From the NCBI RefSeq assembly GCF_003853705.1, contig NZ_QTQI01000002.1, positions 434,001 through 498,000 of the forward strand: a DNA stretch of 64,000 nt, given 5' to 3'. Under the pieces are notes generated by a model. That model made no database searches and was not told the origin of the DNA. It saw only the letters and a program-made list of their open reading frames with translations. Position 1 is the stretch's first letter. Every line of letters begins with the position of its first letter. The position numbers were made by a program, and so were the translations under genes. Below are positions 8,848-18,600 of this stretch, piece after piece. This DNA is from Burkholderia sp. Bp8992 (GTDB lineage: Bacteria > Pseudomonadota > Gammaproteobacteria > Burkholderiales > Burkholderiaceae).

Positions 8848-9041
8848 TTGTCGTGGCCTTTATATTTTCGGAATGCCTTCAGCCGTCAGCCAATTGCAAA
8901 CTCGATGGCCGTTTGCTTTATTACGGAGATAATCCGGCACTCCCGCCTCCCGATAATCGCCCGAATCCGAAATAATTCATTTCGGAGTCGCTTTATTACC
9001 ACTGCGGCGATCGATTCTTTTCCTTCTTTTCGCAGCATTTC

Positions 9042-9064
9042 GCGCGGGGGGCGCCTCCCCGCGC
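9042..9064 (-). other. Perfect 8-bp hairpin between the two peptide genes
   Basis: Perfect arms GCGCGGGG and CCCCGCGC (7-nt loop) lie 8 nt beyond the stop codon of peptide A on the minus strand. No T run follows in that direction. It is therefore more likely an attenuating or mRNA-stabilising structure than a full terminator, and could give peptide A more transcript than the downstream exporter genes. Confidence 0.5.
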
Positions 9065-9071
9065 ACGGCGG

Positions 9072-9245
9072 TTACTTGCCGGTGTTATTGAACGTCTTCG
9101 GGTTCTGCAGGTAATTGCCGAGGCTCGGCAGGAACTGGCCGAGCGCGGTCACCACCGGCGCGGCGTCAACGGCGAGGCTACCCAGCGAGCTGATCGCACC
9201 GCCGCCATGCACATTCCTGACCTGTTCCGTCGTCATGACCTTCAT
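9072..9245 (-). CDS. Small double-glycine leader peptide A (bacteriocin-like precursor)
   Basis: A 57-residue precursor, first gene of the export operon. The leader MKVMTTEQVRNVHGG ends in Gly14-Gly15. The 42-residue core begins GAISSLGSLAVDAAP, is rich in Gly, Ala and Leu, hydrophobic in its first half, and ends with a polar tail KTFNNTGK. There is no cysteine. Two ATGs are adjacent (9248 and 9245). GAGGAG upstream is too close to the first and 4 nt from the second, so 9245 is preferred. The hydrophobic glycine-rich core is the type seen in class II microcins (colicin V-like), which insert in membranes. No separate immunity protein is recognisable nearby. Confidence 0.75.
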   Translation of the reverse strand: MKVMTTEQVRNVHGGGAISSLGSLAVDAAPVVTALGQFLPSLGNYLQNPKTFNNTGK

Positions 9246-9397
9246 CATTCTCTCCTCGTAAAAAATAAAGATGATGCAAAGAACCTTCATTGAAAGACAA
9301 ACGGCTTTTAATCCCGAGCGACTTGTTAATCTAATAATCACTGCGATTACGAGCCGAAATCAGGCTATCATGCGGACGCATCGGAATTCAATGGAGG

Positions 9398-9421
9398 ACA
9401 CACTCTTACAGGTGTGTTTTT
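9398..9421 (+). other. Short inverted repeat with T run upstream of the tolC-like gene
   Basis: ACACAC (9398-9403) and GTGTGT (9412-9417) form a 6-bp stem followed by a T run. A 15-codon ORF (9391-9438, beginning MEDTLLQV) runs through it. It could be a leader or attenuator for the outer-membrane channel gene, or the decayed end of another transcript. The stem is weak. Confidence 0.3.
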
Positions 9422-9526
9422 CGTTGTGTGACGGGTAATGGACATTCATGCTGTTTGAATTTCAATTTCAAAACGTTTAAATCCCGCCGCAAGGCATTGC
9501 GGCACGGGCAGGAGACGGAGACGGCC

Positions 9527-10942
9527 ATGTTTGAAACGAGATGCGCGAATCGCGGATCGGCGACGCGGAATGCGGGTATTTCCCTATCAAGATTTTCAAC
9601 TAGGTGGAATCCCCGACTTGCAACCGTGACAGTGTTCGCTGTAACGATAGCCAGCGGGTCGATCAACGCGCAGGCGTTCTGCCTCGACACGGCCTACCAG
9701 TACGCGTCCGTGCACGATCCGCGCTACCTGCAGGCGCGCAGCGAATACGATGCGGCCCGCCAGAAATTCCCCGAAGCGCGCGCGCAGATGCTGCCGCAGG
9801 CCGCCGCGCAACTCGAATGGGGGCGCTACGGCACGCACGCGAACCTGTTCGGCATCGACGTCAGCGGGTCGAGCAACGCCGCGTACGGTTCCGCGCAAGT
9901 CACGCAGGCGTTGTTCAACGTGCCCTACCTGTACGACATGCGGCGCGCGACCGAATACGAGGAATCAGCAAAGCAGAAGCTCGAGGTCGCGAAGCAGGAC
10001 CTGATCCTGCGCGTCGCGAACGCGTGCTTCGACCTGCTGAGCGCGCGCGAGAAACTGCAGTCGGCCGACGATGAAGTCAGCGCGCTCACGCGGCTCGAAA
10101 GCGACACGCGGCGCATGGCGCAGCTCGGGATGAAGACGATCGGCGACACGGCCGAGATCGAGGCGCGTCGCAGCCTCGCGGAATCCGACGAGGCACTTGC
10201 CCAGACCGACGTCGACGCGCGTCGCGCACGCTACGAGACGCTGCTCGGTTCGACGATCGACTTCGCGCGCTGGCCGCGGCTCGCGATGCGCGGGTCGTCG
10301 CCGCGCATTCCGTCGGGCGAATACGCGCCGCAGGACAACCCCGCGTACCGGCAGGCGTATCGCGATGTCCAGGTCGCGCGGCTTGCGGCGAAACGCGTCA
10401 GCGCCGAGCACTTGCCGACCGTCGACCTGTTCGCATCGTATTCGCGCGGGCTCAATCCGAACCTGCGCGGGCTCACCGATCGTTCGGACTTCCATCAGAG
10501 CGCGGTCGGCGTGCAGGTGACGATCCCGATCTTCTCCGGCGGCAGCGTGTACTACCGGCAGGTGGAGGCCGAGCACGTGACCGAGCAATACCGCAACCGG
10601 CTGCGCGAGGTCGAGGAACAACTGGGCACTGATCATCGCGAGGCGCTGTCTGCGCTGGAATCGGTCGGCAAGCGCATCCGCGCGCTGCAGCAGTCGCTGC
10701 AGGCCGCCCGGCTCGCGTACGATTCGTCGATGAAGGCGCATCAGGTCGGCTACAGCACGACCTACGAAACGCTGAACCTGCGGCGCGACATCTCGGGCAT
10801 CCGGCAGAAGCTGTTCGACAGCTATCTCGATGCGCTGAAGCTGCAACTGAAACTGAAAAGCGTGCTCGGCACGCTCGACGAACAGTCGCTGATCGCGGTG
10901 GACAGCTTCCTCGAAAGCAATGCGGCGAACGACCGCGGTTGA
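9527..10942 (+). CDS. TolC-family outer-membrane efflux protein
   Basis: A 471-residue outer-membrane channel subunit, divergent from the peptide-export operon and the natural third component for the ABC/HlyD pair. A signal peptide is seen with cleavage after NAQA at about residue 50. Two repeated outer-membrane efflux protein domains follow, each with long coiled-coil helices (YEESAKQKLEVAKQDLILRV; EQYRNRLREVEEQLG) and a beta-strand segment (VDLFASYSRG ... VGVQVTIPIFSGG). The second repeat keeps the YxxG-type motif (KAHQVGYSTTYETLN). ATG 9527 is chosen because GGAG lies 6 nt before it. An upstream in-frame start at 9428 would put 33 unlikely residues before the signal peptide. Confidence 0.9.
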   Translation: MFETRCANRGSATRNAGISLSRFSTRWNPRLATVTVFAVTIASGSINAQAFCLDTAYQYASVHDPRYLQARSEYDAARQKFPEARAQMLPQAAAQLEWGRYGTHANLFGIDVSGSSNAAYGSAQVTQALFNVPYLYDMRRATEYEESAKQKLEVAKQDLILRVANACFDLLSAREKLQSADDEVSALTRLESDTRRMAQLGMKTIGDTAEIEARRSLAESDEALAQTDVDARRARYETLLGSTIDFARWPRLAMRGSSPRIPSGEYAPQDNPAYRQAYRDVQVARLAAKRVSAEHLPTVDLFASYSRGLNPNLRGLTDRSDFHQSAVGVQVTIPIFSGGSVYYRQVEAEHVTEQYRNRLREVEEQLGTDHREALSALESVGKRIRALQQSLQAARLAYDSSMKAHQVGYSTTYETLNLRRDISGIRQKLFDSYLDALKLQLKLKSVLGTLDEQSLIAVDSFLESNAANDRG

Positions 10943-11010
10943 ACGCGATGCCCGCTCGTCGCTTGCCGCATCCGTTGCTCGAGCGCTGACGCCGGCCGGT
11001 TCGCCGCGCG

Positions 11011-11460
11011 TCAGTCGGGCGGCGGCAGCACGACCGTGTCCTCCGGCCCGAGCACGCGGCCGTCCTGCGAACGCAGCTCCAGCTTCCTGACCGGCAGCCC
11101 GGTCTTCCGGTCGACGAGCAGCACGTGCGCCTCGTCCGGTTCGAAGAAAAAATCCTCGCCCCACTGCCGCAATGCGACCAGCAGCGGAAACAGCCCGCGC
11201 CCCTTCTCGGTCAGCACGTATTCGTGATGTGCGCCGCCGTCGGCGGCCGGCACGATGTCCATGATTCCGTGCGCGACCAGGTTGCGCAGGCGGGCGGCCA
11301 GGATGTTCTTCGCGAGGCCGAGGTTCTTCTGGAATTCGCCGAAGCGGCGCAGCCCGTCGAACGCGTCGCGGACGATCAGCAGCGACCACCAGTCGCCGAT
11401 CGCGTCCAGCGGGCGGGCGACGCCGCAGGGGGAATCTTCGTGCGTGGTTCGTCGGTTCAT
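11011..11460 (-). CDS. HxlR-family transcriptional regulator
   Basis: A 149-residue HxlR-type winged-helix regulator. The family signature is clear: CGVARPLDAIGDWWSLLIVRDAFDGLRRFGEFQKNLGLAKNILAARLRNLVAHGIM, followed by a wing (HHEYVLTEKGRGLFPLLVALRQWGEDFF). A C-terminal tail of about 40 residues is rich in charged residues. HxlR proteins often sense electrophiles or redox state and repress a divergent gene. The divergent partner here is the hydrolase at 11808, and the region between them carries three matching palindromic sites. The start at 11460 gives normal family length; longer in-frame extension to 11556 would cover the operator at 11522. Confidence 0.88.
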   Translation of the reverse strand: MNRRTTHEDSPCGVARPLDAIGDWWSLLIVRDAFDGLRRFGEFQKNLGLAKNILAARLRNLVAHGIMDIVPAADGGAHHEYVLTEKGRGLFPLLVALRQWGEDFFFEPDEAHVLLVDRKTGLPVRKLELRSQDGRVLGPEDTVVLPPPD

Positions 11461-11521
11461 CGATGCATGGAGCAATGCCGCGCCCGGCGGGTGAACGGCG
11501 GTCGTGTCCGGTGAAATGAAT

Positions 11522-11538
11522 GGTTGCAATATAAAACC
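11522..11538. promoter_or_regulatory. Operator-like site 1 (degenerate copy)
   Basis: GGTTGCAATATAAAACC differs from the near-palindrome at 11723 mainly in the right half. It lies 62 nt upstream of the hxlR-type gene, so would allow autoregulation. Confidence 0.5.
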
Positions 11539-11722
11539 TGGATAGCAAAAGATCAATTGGGCGAACCCGACTGTTCGGGATCGATGAACGGTGCGAAGGT
11601 TTCGGCCCAGATTGGCATGTGGCGCATACCGTTATGACGATAAATTTCCTAATCAGCTCGTTCGAGCGCGTCGCTACGCGTGAGTGACGCCGCCCGCCGG
11701 CAGCCAGCCGGATCACTCTTTC

Positions 11723-11739
11723 GGTTGCAACTTGAAACC
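11723..11739. promoter_or_regulatory. Operator-like site 2
   Basis: GGTTGCAACTTGAAACC is palindromic apart from one position. It is repeated 38 bp downstream at 11761. The 38-bp spacing would put the two sites on nearby helix faces in the hydrolase promoter region. Confidence 0.65.
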
Positions 11740-11760
11740 TTCTATCCTACGCTTCCATTC

Positions 11761-11777
11761 GGTTTCAACTTGAAACC
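11761..11777. promoter_or_regulatory. Operator-like site 3 (perfect palindrome)
   Basis: GGTTTCAACTTGAAACC is a perfect 8-1-8 inverted repeat, 30 nt before the hydrolase start codon. Sites 2 and 3 are both followed by a CTATCC block. The likely ligand is the divergent HxlR regulator. Repression of the hydrolase is inferred. Confidence 0.7.
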
Positions 11778-11807
11778 AGACTATCCGACTACCTGAAGGA
11801 GCGTTCG

Positions 11808-12731
11808 ATGATCCGGTCCGATGCCACGTTCGACGGCACCTTTCCTTTCGCCCCGCATTTCGACGACGCATCCGGCTTCCGGATGCACTACGTGGACGAA
11901 GGCCCCCGCGACGGTGAAACCGTCCTGTGCCTGCATGGCGAGCCCACGTGGGGCTATCTGTTCCGCCATCTGGTGACGGCGCTGAGTCCGACGCACCGAG
12001 TCGTCGTGCCCGATCACATGGGATTCGGCAAAAGCGCGACGCCGCAGGACCGCAGCTACTGGCTGCAGGATCACATCGACAATCTCGAGCGCTTCGTGCT
12101 CGCGCGCGGCCTCGATCGCCTCACGCTCGTGATGCACGATTTCGGCGGCCCGGTCGGCATGGGGCTCGCCGCGCGTCATCCGGACCGGATCCGGCGCATC
12201 GTGTCGGCGAACGGGCCGACGCCGTTCGGCCAGCCCGACCTCGTCGAGCGGCTGACCGCGAACGGCCGCGATGCGCCGTGGTTCCAGTGGATCATGCGCG
12301 CGGCGGCCGACGACACGCTCGAAACGGTACTCGGGCAGCTCGGTTTCAACATCCTGAGCACGCTGAAGCTGAACGGTTTCGAAAACCACGCAGTCGTCAC
12401 CGATACGTGGATCGACGCGTACGGTGCGCCGTTCGCGCAACCGGCGGATTGCCTGGGTGCGATCGGATGGGCGCGCGGCCATGCGGCCGGCGCGCACCGG
12501 TTCGAGGCGCCCGATGCGGCGGCACTGCGCGCGATACGCGACAAACCCGCGCTCGCGATCTGGGGAGACGCCGACCGGACGCTCGGCGCCGAACACTTCC
12601 TGCCGCTCTTTACCGCACTGTTTCCGTCGGCGCCGGTCGAGCGGCTGGCGGGCGTCGGACACTACTGCTTCGAAGATGCGCCCGACGCCATTGCGGAGCG
12701 AATCGCCGGCTTCATCCGGACGACCGGCTAG
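11808..12731 (+). CDS. Alpha/beta hydrolase, haloalkane-dehalogenase-like
   Basis: A 307-residue alpha/beta hydrolase. The oxyanion-side motif HGEPTWGYLFR (43-53) and the nucleophile elbow VMHDFGGPVG with Asp111 follow the haloalkane dehalogenase pattern, and a C-terminal GVGHYCFED supplies the His. True haloalkane dehalogenases have Trp after the nucleophile (HDWGG) to hold the halide. Here it is Phe, so the substrate may not be a haloalkane. AAGGAG stands 6 nt before the ATG. It is divergent from an HxlR regulator with shared operator sites, which suggests induction by a reactive small molecule. Confidence 0.82.
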   Translation: MIRSDATFDGTFPFAPHFDDASGFRMHYVDEGPRDGETVLCLHGEPTWGYLFRHLVTALSPTHRVVVPDHMGFGKSATPQDRSYWLQDHIDNLERFVLARGLDRLTLVMHDFGGPVGMGLAARHPDRIRRIVSANGPTPFGQPDLVERLTANGRDAPWFQWIMRAAADDTLETVLGQLGFNILSTLKLNGFENHAVVTDTWIDAYGAPFAQPADCLGAIGWARGHAAGAHRFEAPDAAALRAIRDKPALAIWGDADRTLGAEHFLPLFTALFPSAPVERLAGVGHYCFEDAPDAIAERIAGFIRTTG

Positions 12732-12767
12732 AAAAATCGGCAGCCGGATCGACACGCCCGGCTGCCG
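12732..12767 (-). terminator. Intrinsic terminator of ggt
   Basis: A perfect 10-bp stem (CGGCAGCCGG / CCGGCTGCCG) with a 10-nt loop, followed on the minus strand by ATTTTTC, lies about 60 nt past the ggt stop. It also sits directly after the stop of the convergent hydrolase and may serve both directions, but the T run favours the minus strand. Confidence 0.8.
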
Positions 12768-12824
12768 AACGACGTGCGCGCCGCTTTCGCGAACGCGAAC
12801 ACGCACGCATCACGTCACGTCACG

Positions 12825-14546
<1,722 letters not shown>

Positions 14547-14973
14547 TGCATGTCCCCCATGTGGATCTTCTTCAGGCAGGAAAAGCACCTGATCCGCTTA
14601 TAGCCGCTGGCACCTCGTCAGCCACATGAGGATTTCGTAGTAAATCGGGTAATTCGGCATGAAACTGCACCGCATATTACGAATTGACCCGGATTGCGCG
14701 CGGTTGATCACTCAGCGGGCCGATGGCGTATGCGCGGTCACGTTGCAGCGCCGCGACGTGCAAACGCATCGATCGAAACCACATGCAATACACGCCATCA
14801 CGCAGCGCACAAAACCGAAAGTTGCGAACCTCGCGACATGCCGCGCAGCACGCGCAAAAAAATCTGCAAACGCCCCTCCCGCAGCGCGATTCGATCTGCG
14901 AAGATAGCGCCCCTTTCGCACGGCATCACCGTTTCGACCACGTGCCGCTTCACGTTTCTTCGTCTCGCTCGCT
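14547..14973. other. Intergenic region without a recognisable gene
   Basis: This 427-bp gap separates the divergent ggt and YdjM-like genes. It is richer in A and T around 14640-14720 and 14860-14890, as expected for promoters of both genes. No convincing small ORF, palindrome or RNA structure was recognised. Confidence 0.5.
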
Positions 14974-15498
14974 ATGGCATCACACAATGCGCATCACGCG
15001 TCCGGCTTCGCGGCCGGCGTCGCCGCCGCCGTCCTCGTCGCACAAACCGGCGCCACCGGCCCGTGGCACATCGGCATGCTCGCCGCGTTCGTGGCGGGCG
15101 TCGCGGGCGGCACCGCGCCCGACTGGCTCGAAGTCGCGTGGTGGAGCCGCAAGCGCCGCCTGTGGATCACGCATCGCACCGTCACGCACTGGGGCATCGG
15201 CTGGATCGCGCTGCTCGCGCTCGGCTGGCACGGACTCATCCATCATCCGCATCCGCTGTGGGCCGCACCGCTGTTCGGCTTCGCCTGCGGCGGCGTGATG
15301 CACCTGCTGGCCGACTGGCCGAACCCGCTCGGCGTGCCGTGGATCTGGCGGCGCCACTCGCTCAACCTGTGGAACAGCGGGCATTGCGACCTGATCGTCG
15401 TGGCCGCAGCATGGGGCGGCACGCTGTGGCTCGCGCAGTCGCTGTGGTCGCGCGCGCCGCTGCTCGAACACTGGCTCGGCTGGCTGCATCGCGTCTAG
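14974..15498 (+). CDS. YdjM-like inner-membrane protein (PF04307, putative metal-dependent hydrolase)
   Basis: A 174-residue membrane protein of the YdjM/DUF457 family (annotated as metal-dependent hydrolase). Conserved polar residues characteristic of the family are HHASG near the N-terminus, GGTAPDWLE, HRTVTHWG, GGVMHLLADWPNPLGVPW and HCD near the end. About four membrane segments surround them. In E. coli YdjM is SOS-induced, but no LexA box is seen here. The biochemical activity of the family is not established. Lhr follows 190 bp downstream on the same strand. Confidence 0.8.
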   Translation: MASHNAHHASGFAAGVAAAVLVAQTGATGPWHIGMLAAFVAGVAGGTAPDWLEVAWWSRKRRLWITHRTVTHWGIGWIALLALGWHGLIHHPHPLWAAPLFGFACGGVMHLLADWPNPLGVPWIWRRHSLNLWNSGHCDLIVVAAAWGGTLWLAQSLWSRAPLLEHWLGWLHRV

Positions 15499-15688
15499 TT
15501 GCAATTCGACGCAATTCGGCACACCGAATTGCACGCAACTTTCGGTTCGTTGAAAGCGCGGTGCGCGCCCCCATCTGAATCTGGATCGTCAGCATGCATG
15601 CCCGGCACGCACGCGCGACGTCTGGCACACTGACGATTCGATTCATGCACGGTTCGTCCGCGCACTCGCACCCCATTTCAACGTTTCG

Positions 15689-18600
15689 ATGGACGTCACA
15701 GCTACCCGCCCTGCAACCCGCGCGCTCGACGTGTTCCACCCGGCCGTCGCCGCGTGGTTCCGTCGCACGTTCGCCGCGCCGACCGGCGCGCAGGCGCTCG
15801 CGTGGCCGCACATCAAGGCCGGCCGGTCGACGCTCGTCGCCGCGCCGACCGGCTCCGGCAAGACGCTCACCGCGTTCCTGTGCGCGCTCGACGATCTGGT
15901 GCGCGATGCGCTGGCGCACGACGGCACGCTGCCCGACGCGACGCTGGTCGTCTACGTGTCGCCGCTGAAGGCGCTGTCGAACGACATCCACGTGAACCTC
16001 GACGCGCCGCTCGCCGGCATCGCCGAATCGCTCGCGCAACTCGGCCTGCCGGTGCCGGCGATCCGCACGGCCGTGCGCACCGGCGACACCACGCAAGCGG
16101 AGCGCGCCGCGCTGCGCAAGCGCGCGCCGCACATCCTCGTCACGACGCCCGAATCGCTGTACGTGCTGCTGTCGTCCACGTCGGGGCGGCAGATGCTGTC
16201 GAACGTGCGCTCGGTCATCGTCGACGAAATCCATGCGCTCGCGTCGTCCAAGCGCGGCAGCCATCTCGCGCTGTCGCTCGAACGCCTCGACGCGCTGGCC
16301 GGCCACGCGTTGCCGCGCATCGGGTTGTCGGCCACGCAAAAGCCGATCGACGCGGTTGCGCGCTTCCTGGTCGGCGGCCCGGCCGACGCACCGCGCGACT
16401 GCACGATCGTCGACACGGGCCACACGCGCAAGCGCGACCTCGCGCTCGAACTGCCGAACGTGCCGCTCGAACCCGTGATGGCGACCGACGTGTGGGAACA
16501 GGTGTACGACCGCATCGCCGGGCTCGCGGCCGCGCATCGCACGACGCTCGTGTTCGTCAACACGCGGCGCACCGCCGAGCGCATGGCGCGCCATCTCGCC
16601 GACCGGCTCGGCAAGGACGCGATCGCCGCGCATCACGGCAGCCTCGCGAAGGAACACCGTTTCGACGCCGAGCAACGCCTGAAGCGCGGCGAACTGAAGC
16701 TGCTCGTCGCTACGGCGTCGCTCGAACTCGGCATCGACATCGGCGACGTCGATCTCGTCTGCCAGGTCGGCTCGCCGCGCGGGATCGCGCCGTTCCTGCA
16801 GCGGGTCGGCCGCTCGGGACACCATGTCGGCGGCGTGCCGAAAGGCCGGCTGTTTCCGCTGTCGCGCGACGAGCTCGTCGAATGCGCGGCGCTGCTCGAT
16901 TGCGTGCAGCGTGGCGAACTCGACGCGCTGCGCATTCCCGAAGCGCCGCTCGACGTGCTCGCGCAGCAGATCGTCGCCGAAGTCGCGTGCACGGAATGGC
17001 AGGAAGACGCGCTGTACGCGCGCTTCACGCACGCGGCACCGTACGCACGGCTGACACGCGAACGCTTCGACGAAGTGATGAAGATGCTCGCCGAAGGCTT
17101 CACGAGCCGGCGCGGCGTGCGCGGCGCGTACCTGCATCGCGATGTGGTCGGCGGCACCGTGCGCGGGCGCCGCAACGCGATGATGACCGCGACGACGTCC
17201 GGCGGCACGATCCCCGACATGGCCGACTATGCGGTGCTGCTCGAACCGCAGGGCATTCAGGTCGGCACCGTCAACGAGGATTTCGCGATCGAGAGCCTGG
17301 CCGGCGACGTGTTCCAGCTCGGCAACCAGTCGTACCGGATCATTCGTGTGGAAACGGGCCGCGTGCGTGTCGAGGACGCGCAGGGGCAATCGCCGAGCAT
17401 TCCGTTCTGGCTCGGCGAGGGGCTCGGGCGCAGCGACGAACTGTCGGCGGCGGTCGGCCGGCTGCGCGCACGGCTCGACGGGCTGTTCGCCGACGGCGAA
17501 CGGCAGGCAGCCGCCGGTGCCGGTTCCAGTTCCGGCGGACGCAAACGTGCGGGCGGCAACGCAGAAGCCGAAGCGAATGCCGCAGCCGGCACCACGCTCG
17601 CCCCCGCCGACAGCCGCCTCGCACCCGCATTGCGCTGGCTGGTCGACGATCTGCGCCTGTCCCCGGACGCCGCGCGCCAGATCGTCGACTACCTCGCCCG
17701 CACGCGCGCCGCGCTCGGCGCGCTGCCGACGCAGGACACGCTCGTGATGGAGCGCTTCTTCGACGAGTCGGGCGGCACGCAGCTCGTGATCCATTCGCCG
17801 TTCGGCAGCCGCATCAACCGCGCATGGGGGCTCGCGCTGCGCAAGCGCTTCTGCCGCAGCTTCAACTTCGAGCTGCAGGCCGCCGCGACCGACGACGCGA
17901 TCATCCTGTCGCTGTCGCTCGCGCACAGCTTCGCGCTCGACGAAGTGTGGCGCTACCTGCGTTCGGCCAGCGCCGAGCACGTGCTGGTCCAGGCGCTGCT
18001 CGACGCGCCGATGTTCGGCGTGCGCTGGCGCTGGAACGCGACGACCGCGCTCGCGCTCCCGCGCTTCACCGGCGGCCGGCGCACCGCGCCGCAATTGCAG
18101 CGGATGAAGAGCGAGGATCTGCTCGCGACCGTGTTCCCCGACCAGGTCGCGTGCCTCGAGAACATCGTCGGCGAACGCGAGATTCCGCATCATCCGCTCG
18201 TCGACCAGACGCTCGACGACTGCCTGCACGACGCGATGGATACCGACGGCTGGCTCGCGCTGCTGCGCCGGATCGAAAGCGGCGCGATCGAGCTCGTCGC
18301 GCGCGACCTGCCCGCGCCGTCGCCGCTCGCGGCCGAGATTCTGAACGCGAAGCCCTACGCATTCCTCGACGATGCGCCGCTCGAGGAGCGCCGCACGCAG
18401 GCCGTACAGTCGCGCCGCTGGAGCGATCCCGAGTCGGCCGACGATCTCGGCGCACTCGACGCCGATGCGATCGACGCCGTGCGCGACGAAGCATGGCCGC
18501 TCGTACGCGACGCCGACGAAATGCACGATGCGCTGCTCACGCTCGCCTGCATCGCCGACAGCGAAACCCAGGCCCACGCAGGCTGGCCCGAGCAGCTCGC

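Noticed and set aside
3353-9114. Very long plus-strand open frames across the peptide-export operon (1037 and 871 codons)
   Set aside because: They are antisense shadows. The minus-strand genes have clear families, start-stop overlaps and catalytic motifs.
14659-14907. An 82-codon frame in the gap between ggt and the YdjM-like gene
   Set aside because: No ribosome-binding site, irregular composition and no recognisable features.
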